A stretch of DNA of 64,000 nt from Gallaecimonas sp045291545 (GCF_045291545.1 NZ_CP149514.1:2480001-2544000), one strand, 5' to 3'; positions 1 to 8,234 are shown, numbered from the stretch's first letter. The notes: generated by a model from the sequence alone, not told the origin. Numbers and translations: made by a program.

Positions 1-2
1 TT

Positions 3-464
3 CAGGAACAACTCAAACGGGCAGATCGGTTAATTCAGGATCTGCTCACCTACGGCTCGCCGCTGGCGGTGGAAAAACAATGGCTACAACTGCTGGGACT
101 GGTGCAAAGCCTGCCCCAAGCGCAACAGATTGAACTGGATATCGACCCGGCATTGCAGCTACACGCCGATCCACACCGGCTGACGCAGGTACTGGTCAAC
201 CTGCTGGATAATGCCCATGCCTTCGCCCACCAACGCATTCGCCTGGAAGCCAAAGGGCAATGGCTGCGCATTCACAACGATGGCCCACCGCTACCGGCTG
301 AACTGCGCCAGCGGCTATTTCGCCCTTTTGTTAGCAAACGGCCGGGCGGTTCGGGGCTGGGCCTGGCCATTGTCCAGCGCATCATGCAGGCCCATGGTGG
401 CCAAGCCCGGTTACGGGACGACTCGGGCTGGCCGGTGACCTTTGAACTGGAGTTTCCCCAATGA
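3..464 (+). CDS. Sensor histidine kinase, C-terminal part (truncated by window edge)
   Basis: Only the last 153 codons are present; the frame is open to the left edge, so the start and sensor region lie outside. The visible part begins in the end of the dimerisation helix (RLIQDLLTYG) and contains a complete HATPase domain: N box NLLDNA, G1 box NDGPP, F box RLFRPF and G2 box GSGLGLAI. It would phosphorylate the response regulator encoded next, whose ATG overlaps this stop by 4 bp (ATGA), so the pair is translationally coupled. The membrane topology and input signal cannot be judged from the window. I am confident of the kinase assignment but not of any pathway. Confidence 0.93.
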   Translation, partial: QEQLKRADRLIQDLLTYGSPLAVEKQWLQLLGLVQSLPQAQQIELDIDPALQLHADPHRLTQVLVNLLDNAHAFAHQRIRLEAKGQWLRIHNDGPPLPAELRQRLFRPFVSKRPGGSGLGLAIVQRIMQAHGGQARLRDDSGWPVTFELEFPQ

Positions 465-1816
465 GCGGACGCATATTACTGGTGGACGATGAGGTCGCCT
501 TTTGTGAGCTGGCCAGTCACTGGCTGGAAGAAGACGGTTATCAGGTAGAAAGTGCTCACAATCTGGCCCAGGCCCAACAGGCCCTGCGCCATTTTGACGC
601 CGATTTGATCCTCTTGGATCTGGCGCTGCCGCCGGCGATGGCGCCCCAGCAAACCCTTGATGCGTTACCCAGCCTCGGTGATCGGCCGGTAATCATTCTA
701 ACCGGCCATGCCGAGCGGCAACTGGCGCTGGAGGCCATGGCCAAAGGCGCTTGGGATTTTCTCGCCAAACCCATCGACCCGGACATGTTGGCGGTGGTGA
801 TCCGCCGCGCTTTGACCAAGCAAAACCTGACCCGGGAACTCAGCCGGCTCAAAAACACCGAACAGCCTCAGGCCCTGGATGCACTGGTGGGCCAGAGCCA
901 GCCGCTGCAGAACCTCAAGGCTCTGGTGCAGCGCATAGCTCCCACAGATGTAGCCGTACTGGTCACCGGCCCCTCCGGCACCGGCAAAGAAGTGGTGAGC
1001 CGGGCACTGCATCAGCTGTCTCGGCGCGCCGACAACGCCTTTGTCTCGGTACATTGCGGAGCAATTCCGGCGGAGTTGCTGGAAAGCGAGTTGTTTGGCT
1101 ACAAGAAAGGCGCCTTTACCGGCGCCGATCGGGATCGCCCCGGGCTGCTGGCTATGGCCGATGGCGGCACACTGTTTCTTGATGAAATCGGCGACATGCC
1201 ATTGTCAATGCAGGTCAAGCTCCTGCGGGTGCTACAGGAAGGCACTTTCTACCCGGTTGGTGGCCGTGAACAACAGCACATCGACGTGCGGGTGATTTCC
1301 GCCACCAATGCCGACTTGCCAGCCCGGGTTGCAGAGGGGCGTTTTCGCGAAGATCTCTACTACCGTATCAAAGGCGTCAACCTGCAAACACCGGCACTGG
1401 CCGAGCGCCCCGATGATCTGCCACTGTTGTGCGAGGCCCTGCTGGCGGCCTGGAACCAGCGCAATGGCCGCCAGCTACGGTTGTCACCGCCGGCCCGGCA
1501 GTGGTTTTTAAGCCGCCGCTGGCCCGGCAATGTACGGGAACTGAAAAACACTCTGGAGTCGGTTGCGGCAATCACCCAGGGGGCGCAGATCACCCCCGAT
1601 GATATCGCTTTGCTGTACCCTGACGCCGGCCCGGTAGCCACCGCCAGTAGCACTGACCAAGGTAGCCTGGAAGAGCAGGTGCGGGCGCTGGAAATTCGCC
1701 TGTTGCGACAAAGCCTGAGCCAGCATCAGGGCAACCGCTCCGCGGCCGCCCGGCAACTGGGGCTGTCACGCCAGGGGCTCTTGAAAAAACTGGAACGCTA
1801 TCAGCTGGATCTTTGA
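461..1816 (+). CDS. NtrC-family sigma54-dependent response regulator
   Basis: 451 residues with three domains in the usual NtrC order. The receiver domain (about 1-120) has the acidic pair D9/D10, phosphoacceptor D53, T81 and K103. The AAA+ sigma54-interaction domain (about 140-380) has Walker A GPSGTGKE at 170-177, the sigma54-contacting loop GAFTGA at 217-222 and Walker B FLDE near 240. A Fis-type helix-turn-helix lies at about 410-450 (GNRSAAARQLGLSRQGL). It should activate sigma54 promoters when phosphorylated by the kinase it overlaps. Its targets are unknown; the next operon (marR-emrAB) has its own sigma70-like promoter that starts at this gene's stop codon, so it is probably not the target. 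Confidence 0.95.
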   Translation: MSGRILLVDDEVAFCELASHWLEEDGYQVESAHNLAQAQQALRHFDADLILLDLALPPAMAPQQTLDALPSLGDRPVIILTGHAERQLALEAMAKGAWDFLAKPIDPDMLAVVIRRALTKQNLTRELSRLKNTEQPQALDALVGQSQPLQNLKALVQRIAPTDVAVLVTGPSGTGKEVVSRALHQLSRRADNAFVSVHCGAIPAELLESELFGYKKGAFTGADRDRPGLLAMADGGTLFLDEIGDMPLSMQVKLLRVLQEGTFYPVGGREQQHIDVRVISATNADLPARVAEGRFREDLYYRIKGVNLQTPALAERPDDLPLLCEALLAAWNQRNGRQLRLSPPARQWFLSRRWPGNVRELKNTLESVAAITQGAQITPDDIALLYPDAGPVATASSTDQGSLEEQVRALEIRLLRQSLSQHQGNRSAAARQLGLSRQGLLKKLERYQLDL

Positions 1817-1841
1817 GTCCAGGTGCACAAAACTATATAAT
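1813..1841 (+). promoter_or_regulatory. Sigma70-like promoter of the marR-emrAB operon, with possible MarR dyad
   Basis: TTGAGT at 1813-1818, a 17-bp spacer and a perfect TATAAT at 1836-1841 lie 32 bp before the marR ATG. The -35 box overlaps the stop codon of the response regulator. Immediately downstream, TAATT at 1838-1842 and AATTA at 1855-1859 form a short AT-rich dyad covering the expected start site. That is where an autorepressing MarR protein would be expected to bind; the operator role is inference. Confidence 0.6.
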
Positions 1842-1872
1842 TGACTTATCATCTAATTAAAGGTCATACCCT

Positions 1873-2313
1873 ATGCATCAACGACATCATCAGCTTGGTG
1901 CCCTGATCGCCCAAACCGGCCGTCAGTGGCGCCAGACACTGGATAAACAGCTTCAGCCCTTTGGCCTTACCCAGGCCACTTGGTTGCCATTGTGGCACCT
2001 GGCTCAGGCTGACGAACCACTGCGGCAAAAGGATTTGGCGGCCTTACTGGCTGTCGACGGCTCGGCAGTGGTACGGATCCTCGATACCCTGGAAAAACAG
2101 CAGCTCATTGAACGCCGTGAAGGCACCGACCGCCGCGCCAAGACCCTGCACCTGACGGACAAAGGGGAGCAAGTCACCCAGAAGCTGACCGAAGTGGTTC
2201 AGGCATTGCGGCAAAAAGTGCTGGCACCGCTGGATGAACAGGAAATGGATACCACCATCAATGTACTGCAAACGGTACTGGCGTCACTGGAAGCCGAGGC
2301 GGCACAAGAATGA
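1873..2313 (+). CDS. MarR-family transcriptional regulator
   Basis: 146 residues with the MarR winged helix: the recognition helix region LLAVDGSAVVRILDTLEKQ followed by the wing REGTDRRAKTLHLT, flanked by the helices used for dimerisation. Family members are usually repressors released by phenolic or lipophilic ligands. The gene is first in an operon with an EmrA-type adaptor and an EmrB-type pump; its stop overlaps the adaptor start by 4 bp (ATGA). This is the familiar mprA/emrAB or farR-like arrangement, so it probably represses its own operon. AAAGG about 10 bases before the ATG serves as ribosome binding site. Confidence 0.92.
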   Translation: MHQRHHQLGALIAQTGRQWRQTLDKQLQPFGLTQATWLPLWHLAQADEPLRQKDLAALLAVDGSAVVRILDTLEKQQLIERREGTDRRAKTLHLTDKGEQVTQKLTEVVQALRQKVLAPLDEQEMDTTINVLQTVLASLEAEAAQE

Positions 2314-3380
2314 CCCGTAAGCACTACCTGCTGATGACCGTCATCGTGTTGATGCTGGCCGTCGCCGGCTGGTGGGGTTATGCCCGCCATGGCCAGTTGC
2401 ATACCAGCGATGCCCGTATTGAAGGTCAGATGATCAGCGTGGCCAGCCGCCTTAGTGGCTGGCTAACCGACTTGCCCGTCACCGAAGGTGACCACATTAA
2501 CAAAGGCCAGCCGCTGGCCCAGGTCGACGACCGCGCCAACAAGTTGCAGCTCAGCAGTGTCGAGGCACAGGTGAATGCCGCCGCCGCCAAGCTCGAACAA
2601 CTGCGCGCGCAAAAATCCCTGAGCGACGCCCGTAACAGCGCGGCGTTACAGGCTGCCCAAGCTACCTTGTCGGCTGCCCAGGCGGCACTGGACAGTAGCC
2701 AACATCAGGCAACCCTGGCCCAGGCTGAGTTCCAGCGCATCAATAAACTGCGCAAAAAGGGTCTATCCAATCAGCAAGACTGGGACATGCGCCACAGTGC
2801 ACTACTGGAAAGCAAAGACACACTGGCGCAGCGCCAGGCCCAACTTAAGGCCGCCGAAGCACAACTTAGCGGTGCTCGCGCCCAACTGGCCCAGAGCCGT
2901 GTGCTGACCCAGCAAATACTGGTTCAGCAACAGCAGCAACAGCAATTGGCCGCCCAAGCCGCTGAATTGAAGCAGGATCTGACTGACCGTCAGCTACGCT
3001 CTCCGGTGACCGGGGTTGTCGACAAAACCCTGACCGAGGCCGGTAATTATGTACAGGCCGGGCAATGGCTGATGCTGGTGCATGATCCAAGCAAAATTTG
3101 GGTAGAGGCCAATATCAAGGAAACCGCCATTGCCAAGGTAAAAGTAGGCCAGCCGGTGACCATCAGTGTCGATGCTTACCCCAACCAGGTATTTCACGGC
3201 AAAGTGATCCGGGTGGGTAATGCTGCCACCAATCAATTTGCCATGCTGCCCAGCCCCAACCCGTCAGGTAATTTCACCAAAATTACCCAGCGGGTACCGG
3301 TACGTATTGCCTTTGACAATCTTGACTCACGGCTCAAGCCGGGGCTGATGGTGGAAATAACCATTCATGTCGGTTCTTAA
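2310..3380 (+). CDS. HlyD/EmrA-family membrane fusion protein
   Basis: 356 residues. One N-terminal membrane segment (about 7-24, LLMTVIVLMLAVAGWWG) is followed by a lipoyl-like half, a long alanine/glutamine-rich coiled-coil hairpin (about 85-215, including seven consecutive glutamines), the second lipoyl half and a beta-barrel region ending in GLMVEI. It would sit in the inner membrane and bridge an EmrB-type pump to an outer-membrane channel; no TolC gene is nearby. It overlaps marR by 4 bp and the pump gene by 14 bp, which indicates tight coupling. The specific emrA symbol is withheld because several sister families share this architecture. Confidence 0.9.
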   Translation: MTRKHYLLMTVIVLMLAVAGWWGYARHGQLHTSDARIEGQMISVASRLSGWLTDLPVTEGDHINKGQPLAQVDDRANKLQLSSVEAQVNAAAAKLEQLRAQKSLSDARNSAALQAAQATLSAAQAALDSSQHQATLAQAEFQRINKLRKKGLSNQQDWDMRHSALLESKDTLAQRQAQLKAAEAQLSGARAQLAQSRVLTQQILVQQQQQQQLAAQAAELKQDLTDRQLRSPVTGVVDKTLTEAGNYVQAGQWLMLVHDPSKIWVEANIKETAIAKVKVGQPVTISVDAYPNQVFHGKVIRVGNAATNQFAMLPSPNPSGNFTKITQRVPVRIAFDNLDSRLKPGLMVEITIHVGS

Positions 3381-4929
3381 CCACTACGGCGAACGCTTCG
3401 GCCCCAATTACCGCTGGCTGGCCACCGGCACCCTGATGCTCGGCACCATTGCCACCACTGCAACCGCAACGGTGATCAACGTGGCGCTGACCGACATCAT
3501 GGGCGCCTTTGGCATGAGCAGTAATGAGATCCAGTGGCTGTCGACCGGCTTTCTGGCAGCCATGACGGCCACCATGTTGCTGACCGCCTGGGCCTTGGAT
3601 CACCTGGGTTACCGGGCAACCTTTGGTGGCGCCATGGTGCTGTTCATCGTTGGCTCGGTACTGGGGGCTGCCAGCACCAGTGGTGCCATGGTGATTGCCG
3701 CCCGGGTAATTCAAGGCGCCGCTTCGGGGATCATCCAGCCTTTTGCCATGGTGGTCATGAGCCAGGTGTTCCCGGTGGAACAGCGAGGCCGAGCCATGGG
3801 GATCTACGGCGTTGGCATTGTCTTGGCCCCGGCACTGGGGCCAACCGTCGGCGGCATCATGGTCGATCAATACAGCTGGCGTGATGTGTTTCTGATCGCC
3901 GTCCCCTTCTGTGTAGTCGGCTTTATGGCCAGCCAGGTCTTGTTGCCGGGCCGGCAGCCTCGCAGTCAGCACAGCGTTCACAAGGTATCCTTTGATGGCC
4001 TCGGTTTTGTGCTGCTGTGCATTGCCCTGCTAAGCCTGCTCACCGGCCTATCCAACGGCCAGCGTGACGGCTGGGCTTCCAGCTTTATCCTCGCCTACTT
4101 TGCCACCGCCATACTCAGCACCGCAGCTTTTATTACCTGGGAACTGCGCGCCCGTAACCCGCTGCTGCAACTGCGGGTGTTCGGTGTTGGCCGTTTCAGT
4201 GCCGCTTGTGTGGTGGCCTTTGCCCTGGGCGCCGGAATATATGGCTCAACCTACATCATTCCGCTGTTTTTACAGACGGTGCAGGGCTACACCCCAACCC
4301 GCTCCGGTTTATTGCTGATGCCGGCCGGGTTAATTCTGGCGCTGGTGTTTCCCGTGGCCGGGCAGTTATCTGACAAGGTGCCATCACAATGGCCGGTGAT
4401 GGCCGGGCTCAGCATTTTTGGCCTGTCCTGCTGGCTCAGCCGCGGTGTTGACGTGGATACCGCCTTTTGGCAAATGGCCTTTTGGGTAATGCTTGGCCGT
4501 ATAGGCCTGGGGCTGATGCTGCCAGCCCTAAACGCCGGTGGCCTGCGCACCCTGCCTGGCGAGTACCTGGCACAAGGTGCTGGATCGCTGAACTTCATTC
4601 GCCAGCTAGGTGGTGCCTTTGGCGTAAACCTGCTGTCCGTGTTGATTGACCGGCGCACCGTCATGCACGCCGAGGCCCTGACGCAAACCCTGAGTCCCGC
4701 TAACCCGGCGTTTAGCGAAGCCATTCGCCGCCTGTCACTGCTGCTGAGCCAGTGGGGTAATCCGTTTGGTGCGCCCTTCCCGATGAACGTAAACCCGGCA
4801 GCCATGAGCTACATGGAAGCAGTGGTACTGCCCAAAGCCCAGCTGTTGGCCTATCAGGACGGCTTTTATGTGGTCGCTATAGTGTTCTTTTTAGCGGTGA
4901 TCCCGGCCTGGCTGATGCGTAGCCGCTGA
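3367..4929 (+). CDS. EmrB-type DHA2 multidrug transporter (MFS)
   Basis: 520 residues, the length expected for a 14-helix DHA2 major facilitator. It is hydrophobic throughout, with the family signatures near helices 1-5: ATATVINVALTDI, then EIQWLSTGF, and ARVIQGAASG. It should export lipophilic compounds by proton antiport together with the preceding adaptor. The start overlaps the adaptor gene's end by 14 bp, and the gene is closed by a strong intrinsic terminator shared with the convergent helicase gene. The substrate cannot be read from the sequence. Confidence 0.93.
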   Translation: MSVLNHYGERFGPNYRWLATGTLMLGTIATTATATVINVALTDIMGAFGMSSNEIQWLSTGFLAAMTATMLLTAWALDHLGYRATFGGAMVLFIVGSVLGAASTSGAMVIAARVIQGAASGIIQPFAMVVMSQVFPVEQRGRAMGIYGVGIVLAPALGPTVGGIMVDQYSWRDVFLIAVPFCVVGFMASQVLLPGRQPRSQHSVHKVSFDGLGFVLLCIALLSLLTGLSNGQRDGWASSFILAYFATAILSTAAFITWELRARNPLLQLRVFGVGRFSAACVVAFALGAGIYGSTYIIPLFLQTVQGYTPTRSGLLLMPAGLILALVFPVAGQLSDKVPSQWPVMAGLSIFGLSCWLSRGVDVDTAFWQMAFWVMLGRIGLGLMLPALNAGGLRTLPGEYLAQGAGSLNFIRQLGGAFGVNLLSVLIDRRTVMHAEALTQTLSPANPAFSEAIRRLSLLLSQWGNPFGAPFPMNVNPAAMSYMEAVVLPKAQLLAYQDGFYVVAIVFFLAVIPAWLMRSR

Positions 4930-4935
4930 GTCATA

Positions 4936-4963
4936 AAAAAACCCCGCCGTGGCGGGGTTTTTC
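4936..4963. terminator. Bidirectional intrinsic terminator
   Basis: CCCCGCC at 4942-4948 pairs with GGCGGGG at 4951-4957, with an A-tract on the left and a T-tract on the right. It lies between the convergent emrB-like and DEAD-box genes and can stop transcription in both directions. Confidence 0.93.
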
Positions 4964-4964
4964 A

Positions 4965-6689
4965 TCAGGCCGATTCAGGCCGCAACTTCATTGGCCGCGA
5001 GCAAATAAATACCCGCTGAAATTGCTGTTCGATATCCCGTGGCATGCCTTCTGGCAACATCACCACGCTGTGCTCATCGTGAATTTTGATCTGGCCGATG
5101 TAGCGAGAGTTGATCTTCGCTTCGTTAGCAATGGCGCCAACGATGTGACGCGGGGTTGCACCATGGCTACGGCCCACATCCAGGCGATATGCCACCATAT
5201 CGACATTAGGGCGATCACGACGAGGTTTGCGCTCGCCACGGTCGTTACCGCGATCAGCGCGCTCAGAACCACGATCAGGGCGCTCTGCACGACGCTCGCC
5301 GGAACGGTCATTACGCTCGAAGCGGCGTTCACCACCACGTTCACTGCGTTCGCGGCGTGGGCGATCACCACGGGGAGAAGGCATTTTCGGATCGTTGCCG
5401 ACACTCAGCGGCTGGTGATTTTCCAGCAACATCAGTAAGCGGGCGGCCAGTTCCTCACTGCTCAGCGACAGCGACTCAGCCAGTTTGCCTACCAGTGCCA
5501 GACGCTTGGCACCATCGGTTTCGCTCAGGTTGCTTTCCAGGCGCGCCAGACGACGCTCAAACAGCGCCTGGCTGTCAGGCAAAGTCATGGTATCGACTTT
5601 TTGACGAGTAACCTTTTCAATGCGGCTCAGCAAACCCTGCTCGCGCGGAGTGTACAGCAATACCGCTACACCGCTGCGGCCAGCACGGCCAGTGCGGCCA
5701 ATGCGGTGTACGTAAGCGTCGGGCTCACGGGGAATATCGTAGTTGACCACCAGGCCAAGGCGCTCAACGTCCAAACCACGGGCTGCCACGTCGGTTGCAA
5801 CCACAATATCCAGTTTACCGGCTTTTAACGCTTCAACGGCGGCTTCACGTTCTTTTTGGCCCAAATCCCCGTTCATGGCAGTGGCTTTGAAGCCATTGCT
5901 GTTGAGGTGTTCAGCCAGGCTCAAAGTCGCGTCTTTGGTGCGCACGAAAATAATGGCAGCATCAAACTCTTCCGCTTCCAATACCCGGGTCAGCACTGCT
6001 GGTTTGTTTTCTTCAAACACCATCAGGCCTTTTTGGGTGATGCGATCAACGGTCTGTGCCGGCGCTGACACCCGCACTTCTTCGTAGTCGTTCATGAACT
6101 TGGCAACAAGGTTGCGGATCATCGGCGGCAGCGTCGCAGAGAACAGCGCCGTCTGACGCTCGGTGGGCGTATCGGCCAAGATACGTTCGACGTCATCAAT
6201 AAAGCCCATGCGCAACATTTCATCGGCCTCGTCCAGCACAACGGCTTGTACGGTGTCGAGGGTCAGGCTGCCACGGTCGAGGTGGTCGATCAGCCGTCCC
6301 GGTGTCGCCACCACAACCTGGGCGCCACGGCGCAGAGCGCCTTTTTGCGGGCCAAACGGCGCACCGCCGTACAATGACACCACTTTCAGGCCATTGAGGT
6401 GACGACCAAAGTCTTCCAGAGCACTGGCTACCTGCTGGGCCAGTTCACGGGTCGGTGCCAGCACCAGCAGCTGTACTTCTGGAGAGGCCACATCAATAGA
6501 TGCCAGCAGCGGCAGACCAAAGGCCGCCGTTTTGCCGGTACCGGTCTGAGCGATGCCCAGAACGTCCCGGCCCTCGCTCAGCAGCGGAATGCATTTGGCC
6601 TGAATGGGTGATGGGGTGACAAAACCCAGATCATCCAGTGCGCGCATCAGCGGTTGGGACAGGGAAAGTTCGGCAAAAGTTACTGACAT
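4965..6689 (-). CDS. deaD: DEAD-box ATP-dependent RNA helicase (DeaD/CsdA type)
   Basis: 574 residues from the chosen ATG, which follows a GAGAG Shine-Dalgarno; an upstream in-frame ATG would add 11 residues but lacks homology. The core has the Q motif (TPSPIQ), Walker A AQTGTGKT at 47-54, DEAD at 153-156, SAT and HRIGRTGRAGR. After the two RecA domains comes an arginine/glycine/aspartate-rich low-complexity stretch (RGERR-like units) and then a DbpA-type RNA-binding domain near the C-terminus (VGRSHGATPRHIVGAI). This architecture is that of CsdA/DeaD, which unwinds RNA during ribosome assembly and cold adaptation. A perfect TATAAT (complement of 6721-6726) lies upstream. Confidence 0.93.
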   Translation of the reverse strand: MSVTFAELSLSQPLMRALDDLGFVTPSPIQAKCIPLLSEGRDVLGIAQTGTGKTAAFGLPLLASIDVASPEVQLLVLAPTRELAQQVASALEDFGRHLNGLKVVSLYGGAPFGPQKGALRRGAQVVVATPGRLIDHLDRGSLTLDTVQAVVLDEADEMLRMGFIDDVERILADTPTERQTALFSATLPPMIRNLVAKFMNDYEEVRVSAPAQTVDRITQKGLMVFEENKPAVLTRVLEAEEFDAAIIFVRTKDATLSLAEHLNSNGFKATAMNGDLGQKEREAAVEALKAGKLDIVVATDVAARGLDVERLGLVVNYDIPREPDAYVHRIGRTGRAGRSGVAVLLYTPREQGLLSRIEKVTRQKVDTMTLPDSQALFERRLARLESNLSETDGAKRLALVGKLAESLSLSSEELAARLLMLLENHQPLSVGNDPKMPSPRGDRPRRERSERGGERRFERNDRSGERRAERPDRGSERADRGNDRGERKPRRDRPNVDMVAYRLDVGRSHGATPRHIVGAIANEAKINSRYIGQIKIHDEHSVVMLPEGMPRDIEQQFQRVFICSRPMKLRPESA

Positions 6690-6720
6690 GGTGTCTCTCA
6701 ATGAGGCAGAAAGGGCGCGC

Positions 6721-6726
6721 ATTATA
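6721..6726 (-). promoter_or_regulatory. -10 box for deaD, inside an inverted repeat
   Basis: The minus strand reads TATAAT here, 31 bp before the deaD ATG. No good -35 box is seen at 16-18 bp. The -10 box lies at the edge of an 8-bp inverted repeat, CGCGCATT at 6716-6723 and AATGCGCG at 6743-6750. Confidence 0.4.
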
Positions 6727-6816
6727 CGGGTATTTTTTGTTCAATGCGCGATCTTTTTCGTGATTTCCCACCGTGAAACAGGCAGGCTTTATGAAAAGGT
6801 AAAAAAGAGGTTTTTC

Positions 6817-7221
6817 ATGCAACCTGCTGATACACATTCCAAACTCTTTGGTTACTTGCTGTGGATATTCGGTTTTACCGGCTCTCATCGTTTTTACTAC
6901 GGCAAACCGGTGACCGGTACTTTATGGTTTTTCACCCTGGGCTTGCTGGGCATCGGCTGGCTGATTGACCTGTTTCTCATCCCCGGCATGGACCGCGAAG
7001 CCGACTTGCGTTTTCAGGCCGGCCCCTACAATTACAACATTGCCTGGATTTTCCTGACCTTCCTTGGCATTTTCGGTATTCACCGCTTCTATCAGGGCAA
7101 GATCTTTACCGGGCTTTTGTACCTGGTCACAGTAGGATTATGCGGCCTCGGGGTGCTGTACGATTTCTGGACGCTGAATGACCAGCTGTCGATCAAGAAC
7201 ACACAGCTAAGCCGCTCATAA
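6817..7221 (+). CDS. Membrane protein with two TM2 domains
   Basis: 134 residues from an ATG preceded by AAGAGG six bases upstream; longer in-frame starts run back into the deaD promoter. The protein consists of two tandem copies of the TM2 fold: first copy GFTGSHRFYYGKP with a following hydrophobic pair, second copy GIFGIHRFYQGK with another pair, giving about four membrane helices. TM2 proteins are widespread and mostly uncharacterised. It stands alone between deaD (divergent) and speD (convergent), with a terminator directly after the stop. Confidence 0.85.
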   Translation: MQPADTHSKLFGYLLWIFGFTGSHRFYYGKPVTGTLWFFTLGLLGIGWLIDLFLIPGMDREADLRFQAGPYNYNIAWIFLTFLGIFGIHRFYQGKIFTGLLYLVTVGLCGLGVLYDFWTLNDQLSIKNTQLSRS

Positions 7222-7247
7222 AAAACGGGGCCGAAGCCCCGTTTTTT
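7219..7247. terminator. Bidirectional intrinsic terminator
   Basis: ACGGGGC, a CGAA tetraloop and GCCCCGT are flanked by A- and T-runs. The hairpin sits between the convergent TM2 and speD genes and slightly overlaps the speD 3' end. Confidence 0.93.
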
Positions 7248-8055
7248 ATTTCACATCCGGAATGTTCCGGCCATAGTAAATTTCCTGCATCTCCTGCCAC
7301 AGCTTGGCAGTAATGCTTTCGACCTCGCGACCGGTCAGGTCGTCTTTCTTCACGCCGAACAGATAATGGTCCAGATCGTACTCTTTGAGCATCATCTTGG
7401 TGTGGAAGATGTTCTCCTGGTACATGTTCACATCCACCATCTGATACATCTGCTTGGTGTCATCAGACAGGAAGTTTTGGATGGAATTGATCTCGTGGTC
7501 AATGTAGTGCTTGGTACCACGTACATCACGGGTAAAACCCCGGACCCGATAATCGACGGTCACGATGTCTGATTCCAGAGCGTGGATCAGGTAGTTCAGC
7601 GCCTTCAGCGGTGAAATAACTCCGCAGGTTGACACTTCAATATCAGCACGGAAGGTACAAATACCGTCATCCGGGTGTACTTCCGGATAGGTATGCACAC
7701 AAATGTGGGATTTGTTCAGGTGCGCCACCACCGAGTCTGACGGGATCGGACCCGGCTTCTCGGAGTTATCCACCTTCACGGAATCTTTCAGCGGCTCCTC
7801 GGACACCAGAATCGTCACCGACGCCCCCTGCGGGTCGTAATCCTGACGGGCTACATTGAGAATGTTGGCGCCGATAATGTCACAGACTTCGGTCAGAATG
7901 TCGGTCAGACGATCTGCATTGTACTGTTCGTCGATGTACTCGATGTATTCCCGACGCTGCTGCTCAGTTTTGGCATAGCAAATGTCATAGAGACAGAAAC
8001 TGAGGCTTTTGGTCAGGTTATTAAAGCCGTGCAGCTTGAGCTTGGACGATTCCAC
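7246..8055 (-). CDS. speD: S-adenosylmethionine decarboxylase proenzyme
   Basis: 269 residues, close to the roughly 264-residue E. coli form and similar along its length (KLKLHGFNNLTKSLSFCLYD; FTRDVRGTKH). The self-cleavage site is K115-S116 in LNKSHICVHTYPE; the serine becomes the pyruvoyl cofactor. The enzyme makes decarboxylated SAM, the aminopropyl donor for spermidine. Translation starts at GTG: the preceding in-frame triplet is a stop, and GAGG lies upstream. Unlike E. coli there is no speE next to it. The 179-bp leader carries strong inverted repeats, described separately. Confidence 0.96.
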   Translation of the reverse strand: MESSKLKLHGFNNLTKSLSFCLYDICYAKTEQQRREYIEYIDEQYNADRLTDILTEVCDIIGANILNVARQDYDPQGASVTILVSEEPLKDSVKVDNSEKPGPIPSDSVVAHLNKSHICVHTYPEVHPDDGICTFRADIEVSTCGVISPLKALNYLIHALESDIVTVDYRVRGFTRDVRGTKHYIDHEINSIQNFLSDDTKQMYQMVDVNMYQENIFHTKMMLKEYDLDHYLFGVKKDDLTGREVESITAKLWQEMQEIYYGRNIPDVK

Positions 8056-8104
8056 TTATGGGTTTCCTCACCTTCCCGGCCGATAACGGCCTGTTTGAAC
8101 ACCT

Positions 8105-8128
8105 GTCTTGTCACCATCACGACAAGAC
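8105..8128. repeat. 8-bp inverted repeat in the speD upstream region
   Basis: GTCTTGTC at 8105-8112 and GACAAGAC at 8121-8128 are perfect complements around an 8-base loop. A third GACAAGA follows at 8131-8137. It may be an operator or an RNA hairpin in the speD leader. Confidence 0.5.
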
Positions 8129-8164
8129 CAGACAAGAACCGTCACTCCATAGCAACGGCATATT

Positions 8165-8211
8165 GGACTGTATATCAAGGCACTACAGGTAAGCGCCTTG
8201 ATATACGGTCC
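8165..8211. repeat. 17-bp stem inverted repeat between yhfA-like gene and speD
   Basis: The arms 8165-8181 and 8195-8211 pair over 17 positions with a single T-G wobble and a 13-base loop; the core arm is TATATCAAGGC. It starts 24 bases after the OsmC-family stop codon on the minus strand. No T-tract follows, so it is not a standard intrinsic terminator. It could shield an mRNA end, be part of a speD leader structure, or be a protein-binding dyad. Confidence 0.65.
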
Positions 8212-8234
8212 TGACAGCAACGGCTGCCATGTGT

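Noticed and set aside
2910..2970. CAG/CAA-rich tract resembling a microsatellite
   Set aside because: It encodes a polyglutamine stretch inside the coiled coil of the membrane fusion protein, which is common in this family; mixed codons argue against slippage.
3334..3981. Minus-strand open frame opposite the EmrB-type gene
   Set aside because: His/Gly-rich translation typical of the antisense of a membrane protein; no independent support.
5221..5400. Repetitive arginine-rich stretch that could be taken for a DNA repeat
   Set aside because: It encodes the low-complexity RG/ERR linker of the DEAD-box helicase; repeats are at amino-acid level only.
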